This document shows positions 1 to 10,197 of a stretch of DNA of 64,000 bases, in pieces. Position numbers and translations under genes: made by a program. The stretch's first letter is position 1; each line of letters begins with the position of its first letter. The notes under the pieces were generated by a model. The model saw only the letters and a program-made list of their open reading frames with translations. It searched no databases and had not been told where the DNA came from. This DNA comes from Cytospora piceicola (lineage: Eukaryota; Ascomycota; Sordariomycetes; Diaporthales; Cytosporaceae): the NCBI GenBank assembly GCA_023375675.1, contig JALQBC010000032.1:62001-126000 (forward strand). The letters are read 5' to 3'.

Positions 1-788
1 TCAAGGCACTGCGGCGGCAACGTAGCGCCTGCGGCAGGCAAAACCGGGTCAACCCCAGCTCAAGCAAGCTCAGCTCCAAATATCTCGGCCGAGCAGTAGT
101 GCATGCAAATCACTCGCAGGTGACATTGAGCTCCAGGCGCCAAGCTAGTCCATATCCTTGAGATAGAGATGGGATCTTAAAACTAGATTGTATGTTGTAC
201 ATGGTTCTTTTTGCGTCTGTATAAATAGCCATGGTTTTCAACCTCCCCGACACTGCGACCTCGGTTGTAATACATTCCCATATGCTTGCCACTTGTAGAC
301 TTTTGTGGAGGATATTATTCGGACTGGGAAGAATATTAAGTTACCAAACAGGAGTCTCTACCCAGAACTGGCAGGGGGAAATATGGATGAAATGCAGAAG
401 AGGTATTTATAGCGTGATAATCATCCATAAATGCCATTGCCTCCATAATCCATAGACTCCCCCAAAAAGTATACACATTCCCTCCCGCCCGTACATGAAT
501 GGTCATCCATTTTCGACATTATGCCCATGATATCGTACGCGGCCACATCTATGCTACCATCACTCGGCAGGGCCATCCACCCAACTCCGTCAAGAAAATA
601 TTGTTGCCCATCTCTTCCTCACAGCTCCTCTAGCTCTGCAGGCCGACTCCGAAGGGTTTTGGAATCGAGAGACCCCCATCGTAGTCATACCGTCCTGCCC
701 TTTCTTGCCTTCATCAAATCCTTCTCGTCATATCTCGTTCGTTGAGCTCGTTGATGCTGACATTGAGACGCGCTGTTTGCGTGACCCC
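1..788. other. gene-free stretch downstream of ERV14
   Basis: Normal-composition sequence with only short, unconvincing open frames on both strands. No frame shows a recognisable domain or plausible splice-linked exons. The part next to 788 is probably the 3' untranslated region of ERV14. I see no tRNA, repeat or gene end at the left edge. Confidence 0.5.
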
Positions 789-1395
789 TTAGTTGCCCTC
801 GTCCTTGATGAGGGCGACGATCATGCTGTAGAGGTAGAAGAAGAACATGACCAGGTGGAAACCAAGCTTGATGAACGATTCCTACACATTGCGTTAGTAC
901 CATACGCTCCCTTCCTCCACCCCTTTCTCCCGTTCGTCGCGGGAAACCGTACCTTCTTATGAACGTTCAGCTTCCTGAAGATCTCGGTCGCGTCCAACAG
1001 ATGGGTGTTGTCAACGATCTTCTTCACGTTCCAGGCGAGGAGAGGCAAGTTCAGGATTAGTGGCAGCCAGTATCCATTGATCAGGAACAGGAAGGTCAAG
1101 AATCCGTGTACGGCAGCTTCGGGAATGATGTAGGTGTTCAGGCGGTTGCAGAGGTCGATGGGGTTGATGTAGTCACTGCGACGGGCACGTTGTCAGCGCT
1201 TATTTCAAGCCGAGAGGGTCAAGTCAGGAGCTGGGCGACAGCAAACAGCTGTCCTCGAGCTTCTTCTGGCAGGCAGGGCGTTTTTGTGACGTACCATTCC
1301 AAGTCGCTGTACATAATAGTGAAGAAGACCTGCAGGAACAGGTTCACGGCGTTTATAAGCACCGAGAACAGAAATAGCCACGCCTCTCCAGACAT
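789..1395 (-). CDS. ERV14: ER-derived vesicle protein Erv14 (cornichon family cargo receptor)
   Basis: Small integral membrane cargo receptor of COPII vesicles that carries transmembrane proteins from the ER to the Golgi. Three exons on the minus strand: 1395-1295, 1175-953 and 881-789, with GT-AG introns 1294-1176 and 952-882. The join gives 138 residues, the size of yeast Erv14. The first splice rebuilds the cornichon signature [18 protein letters not shown] across the exon junction, which fixes both splice sites. The N-terminus is hydrophobic ([20 protein letters not shown]), a middle hydrophobic block follows ([20 protein letters not shown]), and the last exon ends in another ([16 protein letters not shown]). 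The second junction joins VHKK to [10 protein letters not shown] in phase 0. The start is the only ATG that gives the conserved N-terminus. Identification is firm; function is by family. Confidence 0.96.
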
Positions 1396-2316
1396 CTTGT
1401 CGGTTGATTGATATTCTGGCCTATGACAATAGCTTGAACCTTTTCGGTATTATTCGCGACGTCGCAGAGCTTGGGCTCGGGGTGGTTTGATATGGCGCAC
1501 GTGGGGGAGGTTTGGCAGAGGAAGAAGGGGGACGAAGAGGAGGGATGAGCTTGCAAAGAGTAGCGGATGTGCGCCGAAAGGAACAAGGTTTTATTTGGGC
1601 GTTAACGGGAAGCCGAGACCACAGTTGGAGACGGGAGAGCTTGTGGAGCGGTCCTTTTAGTGGCGACACGGATTGGGATAGCTATCTATGGGACCTCGAG
1701 GTGCAGATAAATGTTGCGGTGCGGTGTGGTGCTCGGTTCGTATTGCAGTCCGATTAATGGGGATGGTGAAGGCAGACTGACAGAGGGGGCAAGGGCAAGG
1801 TACAAGCTAAGGTCAAGACTCGGAAGGCGGGCGGGATGATGATGTCGCTTCTCTCCACCTGGGCACACCATGGCGTAAAAACGCTTACCTTCCAAGCTTC
1901 CAGGTGGCCTGGAGCTGCTGGGCTCGGCCTGGCCAGCGCTGACAGGCACGGACACAGGCACAGTACAGGGGGTGCGGAGGCCAACAGGAGACACCGGCAG
2001 GACAGTGGCTGGCAAGATGTGGCCCCAGCTTGTTGATAAGCACACCCGGGCAGCGCCTCTCCGACATCCTTGTCTTTATGCAAGCAATCGAAGTGACAGA
2101 CAGCCTGACAGGGACATGAAAGATCAATCAGATAGCAATCAGGATGTGAAAACAACCATGGCAGTTTTCGCAACGTCTTTATTTGGTCATTCTTTCAAAA
2201 TCGGATTACCTTCTTGCTTAGCAGGATTGCTTTGCTATGTTCTATTCACAAGTACCAATGCTCAAAATAGATCGCATGCATTCACTTATATCTCTTGACA
2301 CCCGAAAATAACCACC
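1396..2316. other. intergenic: ERV14 upstream / MAP1 downstream region
   Basis: About 920 bases between two minus-strand genes. It should hold the promoter and leader of ERV14 and the 3' end of the methionine aminopeptidase gene. Open frames in it are short and without recognisable features. No repeat or RNA gene was seen. Confidence 0.5.
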
Positions 2317-3819
2317 CTATTTTGCTTCCGTTCCGTTGGCCGCCGGCGCTTCTGGCATCGGCAAGGCGCCGCCTGGAGAGTTGGGCAGGCGGGCCGTCAG
2401 GACCTCCACACCATCCTCCGTTACAAGCAGCGTGTGCTCTAAAAGTAGCGGTCAGATATTATTTCTCGATGGGCCTGGGATTTCCAAGAGGAGTCAACTT
2501 ACCAAACTGCGCCGTCTTCTTTCCATCCACGGTCGCACTTGTCCAGTTATCCGGCCAGGTAATATCGCGGTACTTGCCGAGCGCAATCATGGGCTCGATA
2601 GTGAAGGTCATGCCCGGCTTACACTCACCGACAGCCTTGTTCTTGGCGTAATGCGGGATATTGGGCGGGCAGTGGAAGATCGTGTTGATGCCGTGACCGA
2701 CGTACGTTCGGATCACCGAGAGGTTCTTGCTCTTGGCGTGCTTCTCAATCACGTTGCCAAACTCACGGAACAGCGTGCCAGGCTTAACCAGCTTGATTGC
2801 CTCCTCCAGACACTCCCGCGCAGCCTCAACCACGCGGACAGAGTCGGGGTCGGCCTTTGCCCGGTCACCCACGTAGTAGGTCTCGTTCAAGTCGCCGTGG
2901 TAACCCTCGTGGTAGAGCGTTACGTCCAAATTGACGATATCGCCGTCCAGCAGGACACGCTGGTCGGGAATACCGTGACAGATGATCTCGTTAATGGACG
3001 TACAGACAGACTTGGGGAAGTTGTTGTAGTTCAGGGGCGAAGGGTAGGACTAGCACCAGTGTCAGCGTTTCCTCCATCCTTCGACAATATCCAGTGGGAC
3101 CTGGCTCCTTGAGAGCACTCACGTTGCGCTTGATGCACTCCTCGTGCACAATCCTGTCGATCTCATCTGTGGTGATACCCGGTCTGATAGCCGCCGCCGC
3201 AACGTCGAGAACCTCTCTTGCCAAACGGCAAACCTTGCGCATAGCATCCTGCGCCTTCTTGTCCAGCTGCTCGACCTTGTTCCTGTTCGCAAACGTCCTT
3301 CCAGCCTTGGGGATGCCATCGGCGGCGTAGTCTGGGCGACGGATCGTCTTGGGAAGCTCCCGTCGGGGGGACAGAGGGTATACGGGTCGCAGGGAGCCGG
3401 TGTAGTAGAAATTCGGGAAGGGGTTGTAGTAACCGGTCTCTGGATCTGGTTTAGATACTATTTTTGGCGGGATGTTTAGGAGATTGGATATAGTACTGTT
3501 TTCTTGCTTATGCATTGACTTGTGGGTGCCCTAAGAAAAGAGAAATGGCCGTCAGCAAACGAGATCGTGAAGAGTCAACGTCGTACGTTGCGCAACTGGC
3601 GATGGTGGGAAGGCGGGGCAACACTGAGTGCTTGCTATCATCCTCCCCACCCCCTCCTGGGAGGATTAGACTGACCCAGTTCTTCTTGAAGCAGTCCTGG
3701 GAACAGAAGAAGCTGTCCTTAATTCCCAGCTTCATGCATGTTGGACATTGCAGCGAGCCGGCGTCGTTTTCGCAGTCGGCGCCGAGGCACTTGCGCTTGG
3801 TGGGAGGCTCGTCGGTCAT
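2317..3819 (-). CDS. MAP1: methionine aminopeptidase 1 (MetAP type I)
   Basis: Cytosolic, ribosome-associated metalloprotease that removes the initiator Met from nascent proteins. Four exons: 3819-3676, 3530-3123, 3049-2503 and 2438-2317; introns 3675-3531, 3122-3050 and 2502-2439, all GT-AG. The join gives 406 residues, normal for eukaryotic type I. The N-terminus is the C6H2 zinc finger that binds the ribosome: C11, C16, C25, C28, C39, C43, with H51 and H55 supplied by the second exon, which supports the first splice. The catalytic domain has the five metal ligands D226 and D237 ([15 protein letters not shown]), H303 (VGHGI), E336 (FTIEPM) and E367 (EHTLL, split by the last intron), plus H209 and H310 lining the substrate pocket. 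The start at 3819 is the only one that includes the whole zinc finger. It is divergent from the kynurenine monooxygenase gene. Confidence 0.96.
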
Positions 3820-4545
3820 GATGGGCGGTGGTCAAAAGTCTACGGTGGATATTTGGCTGGTAGACTATTTGTTGGCGGCCAGAGGAAATCTGAGAGGAAG
3901 CCGAGGTTGGAGAAGAACGGCTGTAAGAAACAGAAGTAAACAGGAGTGGCTCTTTTTTCTGCCCGGGTGCCAGTTACTGTGAATTCGGCCGTCAAGAAAA
4001 GACGAGGATCAGTCACCAGGATTTGCATGCATTTGCAAGGGCGCATCGTGCCACTTTCCGATGACCCCGGTAGATTTACCTAAGCTTTTAAATGGGGCAA
4101 GCTTGGATGCCAAGGGTAAGGGTTAAGTAAGATAGCCTGGTGGGGGGGGGGGGGTGTGTGGTTGTCAGCGCTCACTGGTGATAGCTGTTTGTCATTCTCT
4201 CACTCCAATAATTAGCACTGTGTGATTTGGTTTGTTTTGCTTGAGGGTCGTTTGACTTGACTAACACCGAAGTATCGTCAAAGAATAATTGGTTTTGCTT
4301 CCAATCTTACAGATATCCGGCAAGAGCGTTGCAGTAACCTCTTCTTGAGGCCGTTCACTGTGGACTGACTACCTAGGTACTGACGACTGTTGCGACTCGT
4401 TCCGCGTCCTCAAGTTCCGCCCTTCCGCCTTCCGAAAAACTCATGGTCAAAAGAAGACCAGGAGTACGGATTCGTGACTTATATCAACGACGACGTTCTT
4501 ACCGTCTCTGTTCTCAACTGTCTACAGGGATAACTACTACACATC
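3820..4545. promoter_or_regulatory. shared divergent promoter region, MAP1 / KMO
   Basis: 726 bases between two divergent start codons, so it must hold both promoters. It contains a 13-G run at 4142-4154 followed by a GT-rich stretch, and an ACCTAGGT palindrome at 4371-4378 of a type repeated elsewhere in the window. No specific factor site can be called with confidence. Confidence 0.5.
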
Positions 4546-6230
4546 ATGTCATCAACAAAGGTCATCGTCGTGGGGGCCGGCCCCGTCGGCTCTCTAGCAG
4601 CTCTGTATGCCGCCCAAAGGGGTTACGACGTTGAGATCTACGAGCTCAGAAACGGTATGGAATCCCCTTGAGTGAGATGAACCTCACCACCCAAGAACCA
4701 ATGCGGTTCTCAAAAACCTTCTTACCCTGGATTTTGGTGTTATTACGGCCATGTTGGGGCTCTGCGCGTTCACCCTGAGCCACTCAGCTAACAGCCGACA
4801 GATCTGAGAGATCCCTCAACCGTCCCCCTAAACTTCACCAAGTCCATCAACTTGGCTCTTTCTGTGCGAGGCATAACGGCTATGCAGAATGCCGAACCTA
4901 ACACCCCAGAAGGAGAGCGAAAGCTGCTGGACCATGTCTTGGCAGCTACCATTCCCATGAGAGGCCGTATGATCCATGGGAGGAAAACAGGCGGCGACCT
5001 ATACGAGGAGGCACAAGATTACGATGTCCACGGAAGGGTGAGGATCTCCTGATTCGATTTTTAAAGAAATTGTCTTGTGCTGATAAGTCTCAGACGATTT
5101 TCGCCGTCGACCGCGGCGGTTTGAATAAGCGCATCCTCGACGTGCTCGAGGACATGCCCAACGTGACATTCTTCTTCAACCACAAGCTCGCGGGCGCAGA
5201 CTTCCGGAAGCGCAAGGCCTGGTTTGAGGTCAAAGGAAACCAAGATGGTCAACCGAAGGAGATCGAGGTCCCCTTCGACCTGATGCTCGGCGCCGACGGC
5301 GCGCACTCGGCCGTGCGGTACCACATGATGAAGTACACGCGCATGGACTACGAACAGAGCTACATCGATACACTGTGGTGCGAGTTCCAGATCCAGCCCA
5401 AGAAGCACTTCGACGCGACGAACCCCATGTCGCAGTTCCGGATAAGCCCCAACCACCTGCACATCTGGCCGGGCAAGGAGTTCATGTTCATCGCGATCCC
5501 GAGCGAGGACGGCACCTTCACGTGCACACTTTTCGCGCCGGGTGAGAAGTACGCATACCTCGAGGCCAACCCGTCCAACGTGCCCAGCTTCTTCGACAAG
5601 TACTTCCCCGGCGTGACGGACCTTATCCCCGCCCAGGATCTCATCGCGAGCTTCGAGCGCAACCCGCACCTGCCTCTTATCAGCATCAAGTGCAAGCCGC
5701 ATCACTTCTCCTCGTCTGTTGTGCTGCTGGGCGATGCCGCGCACGCTATGGTGCCGTTCTACGGGCAGGGCATGAACACTGGTCTCGAGGACGTAAGGAC
5801 CCTGTTCACGTTCCTGGATAAGCATGCCGACGGCGATCGATCACAGGCTCTGGATGAGTACACTGCCTACAGGGTCCCCGATGCACACACTATCAATGAC
5901 CTCGCATTACAAAACTACATCGAGATGCGCGCCAGCGTTTTGTCACCGACGTACAGGTTGCGGAAGTTCCTGGAGGAGAGTCTGAGCAAGTATTTGCCTA
6001 GCTTGGGATGGCAGACAAAGTACTCGAGGGTTTCCTTTAGCAATGAGAGGTACTCCGAGGTCATTGCGAGGAGTGATTACCAGGGAAAGATGCTGCTGAG
6101 GGTGTTCAGTGCTGCCGTGGGGACGCCCCTGGTGGTTGGAAGTGTGTTGCTTTGGTTCAGATATAGGAAAGTTGTAGAGACAGGGGTAAAGGGGGTTTTC
6201 GGGTGGGTGGCTAATGCTCTTGGCCGATAA
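4546..6230 (+). CDS. BNA4: kynurenine 3-monooxygenase
   Basis: FAD-dependent aromatic hydroxylase that converts L-kynurenine to 3-hydroxykynurenine with NADPH and O2, in the tryptophan-to-NAD (kynurenine) pathway; family members sit on the outer mitochondrial membrane. Exons 4546-4654, 4802-5037 and 5094-6230; introns 4655-4801 (147 bp) and 5038-5093 (56 bp). The spliced protein is 493 residues, usual for the fungal enzyme. The FAD dinucleotide fold is at residues 6-16 ([11 protein letters not shown]). [10 protein letters not shown] (181-190) is the second FAD/NADPH motif of group A flavin monooxygenases, and [14 protein letters not shown] (328-341) is the FAD ribityl-binding motif. DRGGLNK (121-127) follows directly after the second splice, supporting it. 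A hydrophobic C-terminal segment (VVGSVLLWF) followed by RYRK fits the membrane anchor of eukaryotic KMO. The only upstream in-frame option would lengthen a conserved N-terminus, so 4546 is preferred. Confidence 0.95.
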
Positions 6231-6450
6231 TGCCCAAGTAGATAGTTTATATGGGAGGGAATTTGCAGATAAATCTAGACGTACTAGATATTTTGAGACG
6301 CAAATTATTGACTAACTTACAACACACTGAGAAGAGCTCTTGGTAGACTTGAAAAATCAGTCATTGCCTCGCGTTACCCAATCCCAGATAGACTCATGAA
6401 ATCCCATATTGGTTCTCCTTACGCCGAAACAACTGTCCAGCCGCCCGATA

Positions 6451-9161
6451 CTATCTACGGTTCGACTTGCTGGCAATAAGCCCCGTAGCTTCATTGTGCA
6501 TTGTCTCGGTATCCTGCCGGAAGTCAACCTTGCTCTCGTACACCCGTTGGATGATATCCAAGGTTATCTTGCGGTCTCGACCGTTTCGGAAAGCCAGTGT
6601 CTGGGCGACGATGAGGATGTTCCGAATCTCGCGGCCGTTCAGCGAGTATCCGCCACCCTTGAGCTTCCGCCAGTGGTCGCGGACCCAACCTTGGATGATC
6701 TCAAGCTCCCCATGTTCGCAGAGGTTCTTATCGCTCATGATCTGAAGCCACATATCCCAGATGTCTGCTTGCTTGGGTTTTGACAGCTCCTTGAAGTTCA
6801 CAGCGTGGTGAACACGAGACAGGATGGCCGGATCAAAGGTTGTGATGCGGTTTGTGGTCATGATCAGCACCCCATTGAAGTACTCGACCTCGCGAAGCAA
6901 GACTGAATTCCACTGGTCAGCATATGTACCGAAACGGAGTTGTGTTCTTCAAGCTTACTCGATACCAGGGCATTCTTCTCAAGCCCACCCTCATTAGTCG
7001 CTCCTCGGGCGTCCAGCAGTACATCAGCTTCATCGCTGGAGACATATATGGGTAAGTACAGGTCGCGTTCTAAAAAGAAGGACAGAAAGACGGATAGGAA
7101 GCGCACTCACATTAGCAATACTGCATCCCATGCCTCCGCGAAGTCGAATATTTGCTTCAGATTCCTTTCCGCACTCTCATCACCAGAGACGCCGATGTCA
7201 CTAGTCCCCACTTTGTAGAGGACCTTTCCAGACTGTTTAGCCAACGTTTCAGCTAGGAGTGTCTTGCCTGTTCCACTATAGCCTTTTTGGTATTGTCAGC
7301 CATAAACCCTCACTCATCGTTTGCTGAGCGGTGCATACTCACCGTGAAATAGCAAGACAAGACTCTCTCCTTTCCCTTTGACACCATCACCAATGCGCTT
7401 GTCAGGCTCTCTGCCCATGACATGTGTGTGGTACTTAACCATGTGCAGGATATCCAGGAACTCGCTCTCCACAACCCCATCAGGAAGAACCAAGCTTCTC
7501 CTGAAGGCAGGGTCGTATGGCACACTCACCATTTTGATCTTGCTTAGCTCGAACTGACACCATATCTTCCTCGACAGCGCGAAGCCAAATACCCGCGGGG
7601 CCAGTAGGAGATCGTTAACATCAACCTCATCGTTCCATGGAACAAGCACCCTCGTTTCCTCATCGAAAGACTCGAGCCACTTTTTGGCGTTTGCATCCTC
7701 ACAAAGAGAACAACTGCAAATTGGTGGCTCAGACATGGCTTTACGATTGCCCAGACACTGCGGGCCTGTCCTCTTTTGCACGTAGTTCTTGATGTCGACA
7801 ACAATTTCTCCGTCAATCTGCTCTCGAGTTAGTATAGCAATACATGAGAAATTGACCCGCAAGTTTCTTTGCTTCACACCTACCTGAACCAATCGGTCCA
7901 TGCCCGGGCCCATAGGCACTTCTCTACCCGGCATATTGTCCTCTGAGTCCTCCGAGGTAGGGTTTGACTGGAGTACGTCGCCTTCGTATGATAGAACTGT
8001 GTCGGCTGCCCTAATCCCCGAAGTGAACTTCTGGAACAAGTCCCTTCGCGAACGGTAATTCCTGGAACAACGAATGGCATCTATCCCAGACCGGCCATCC
8101 TCCTTGAAGTAGTCGATAGGGTAGAATGGTAGTTGCGAGATTGGCTTCGCGTACCTATATGGCTTGATCTTGAATTGGTACGATATGCGAATCGGTCTTG
8201 AATTAGACCCATTCGTATCCCATACCCAGCCAAAGACATAGAATTCTTCGTCAGCTATTCCGACGCTGGAGACTTTGAAGACTTGGGGTGCCTTTCGCAC
8301 GACGAGCGAATCTGATGCGAACCAATTGGCCACAAACAGGGTGCCAGCAACGAACACGACTGGGAGGTCCTTGAACTGGACCCCGGGATCGTTGTCCCAC
8401 TCGTCCTGTATCTGTGTCATTGTCGGGTAGTACTTGCGTACATATCCCAACAGTATACAGAGTCTGGTGTATAACCTCCCGTGTTCTTCGTAGGACATAG
8501 ACGCTTGTAGCTTCGTGAACAGTCGCCAATAGAGAACAACAGGGTTGTATTCACCTCCCAGCTGAAGCTTGACGTAAGCATTACCATTCCCCCTCTTGAG
8601 CCCCATATGCTCTATATAAGCACCCAATGTTTGTTCAATCACCTTGATGAGCTGTTGATCATCAATGATGAATCTCCAAGTGTTATATGTGGAGCCATTC
8701 TTTGATGTTAAGTCGTTGTCTCCTTTTTGACAGGCACCTTCACATAGAGTCAGCCACACTTTTATTTCCGTAACCACTTCCGTTGACGACTGGGAGTCCA
8801 AAGGAGGTGGAAAAGGGTGCAATTCATTTCTAAGCAATCCACCAGGTTCTTGGGTGCTAGAAATATACTCGACTCCCCTCATTTGTTCAGTAGTGTCATT
8901 TTCGGTCACAGCCGGAAGGTTCTCGGAGGCTTCGAAAGCACTAGCTGGAGTGTTGTCCTCCTCTGCCTCTTTCAACTGTGAAGCAACACTCTCAGGTTGA
9001 ACAAGGGTGACTGCTAGATTATCCAAGCGGCTTTCCAGATTGATCAGTCGTGCCTTGAGATCCATGTTCTCCTTTCTCAGGTCGTCCTCATGAGCTTGAG
9101 TGGTACATGGTAAAGGTGATGCCTCAGTGGACTCATGTGAGTTGTCAAAATCCTGCCTCAT
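6451..9161 (-). CDS. fungal AAA ATPase with long N-terminal region (DUF7025-type)
   Basis: Predicted AAA-family ATPase of a type common and often expanded in filamentous fungi; the cellular role is unknown. Exons 9161-7884, 7817-7343, 7282-7111, 7035-6959 and 6902-6451 join to 817 residues. Residues about 25-60 form a leucine-rich coiled coil. The long middle part, without catalytic motifs, resembles the DUF7025 region of these proteins. Walker A GYSGTGKT (585-592) is created by the 7342-7283 splice, Walker B AVLLIDEAD (D643, E644) by the 7110-7036 splice, sensor 1 is TTNR (N685), and a probable arginine finger R697 lies in LSRVHH. An AAA lid follows. All ATPase residues look intact, so it should be active. 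Intron 7883-7818 is 66 nt with no stop in frame; an acceptor 3 nt earlier would add one Gln. It shares a 1-kb divergent upstream region with the DUF7708 gene. Confidence 0.88.
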
Positions 9162-10197
9162 ATCAGCAAAAGCGCCAACAATCCAGTATACAAGATTGAC
9201 AGCATAGCATGGTCAGCAAAGGACTGGCTCATCAAGGTCTTGATCATACCATCATAGGATGCCTAGGAATATATTCCAGGATGGTAAGTGGTAGGTCACT
9301 TAGTTGTTGTTGTAGCTTTCTTCGTTGTCTTCGAATTCGAGTGGAAGGGTGAAAAACTGTGTAAGTGAGGGAGAATGCAATTTATCTTTGGATAAGTCAG
9401 AGTGAAAATTCATGTGCAACATCACCTAAATGTCACTTCTGTTCATGATGTGTACCTACTTGGTAGTCTTTCAAAGATGCAAGTAGGCCAAACTTGTTTG
9501 TAACAGGTGTACATTGTCACCCATGTTACATAGGACGTTTAGAAGAAGTCAAAGTCACACCAACTCTGAAGCGGGTGAGACTTTGGAAGTGTTTGTTTGC
9601 TGGATTACTTGAGGAGAAGGACACTGCAGAATATGAGAGCACCCAGCTATATTCCAACACCAATGAAAAGTGACAATCCAACAGCCGATGGTGACCAAGG
9701 AGGGGGTGGTATCACACCAAAGTGGCAGCTTTTACCACAGACTTAAGTAGTTACTAAGTATATAGTACAAGTCATACTCCAGATGTCTGACTTCGGGAGT
9801 TTGTACGTTTACCATATTCAGTCCTGTATCACTAGCCTCGCTTTCCCTCGTCTATGCATGCAGGTCAGAATCTATGGGTGTCACCTTCATAGTCTCCTGC
9901 CGGGAGAAAGCATGTGATCCAGGAGGCCTCGAATATCATCTCCCGGCGTCTCCCAACCTGTAAGACCAGGGTGCCCAAGTGAATAACAATGTATCTGTAG
10001 AAGTTGACTGCACTACTTCCAAACCGTTTCTGTCAGAAAACCTTCCTACTTTGGAAGTTAAGCAGGCTTCATTCTATCACATAGGTCTTGCTTGGCCTTA
10101 AATTGTCACTTATGCTTATGCCTGGTGAATCCAACTGCCAGTTCGAGTCACATTTTTGAGTCACTGAAAAGTAATTTGAATCAGCAGCGTCTCTACG
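9162..10197. promoter_or_regulatory. divergent intergenic region between AAA ATPase and DUF7708 genes
   Basis: 1036 bases between divergent starts, so it holds both promoters. Composition is normal, with no RIP signature. No convincing open frame, tRNA or repeat was found. A 5S-like string near 10040-10075 was considered and rejected. Confidence 0.45.

Noticed and set aside
2336..3112. 258-residue plus-strand open frame
   Set aside because: It is antisense to methionine aminopeptidase exons, which have all catalytic residues on the other strand.
5061..5825. 254-residue minus-strand open frame
   Set aside because: It is a GC-rich shadow of the kynurenine monooxygenase coding strand and has no domain of its own.
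10040..10080. 5S rRNA-like string (GGAAGTTAAGCAGGCTTC)
   Set aside because: Only a short match to the 5S internal control region; the rest of the 5S sequence and its stems are absent.
10138..10155. tRNA T-loop-like GTTCGAGTC
   Set aside because: No matching T-stem, anticodon arm or acceptor stem in the surrounding bases.
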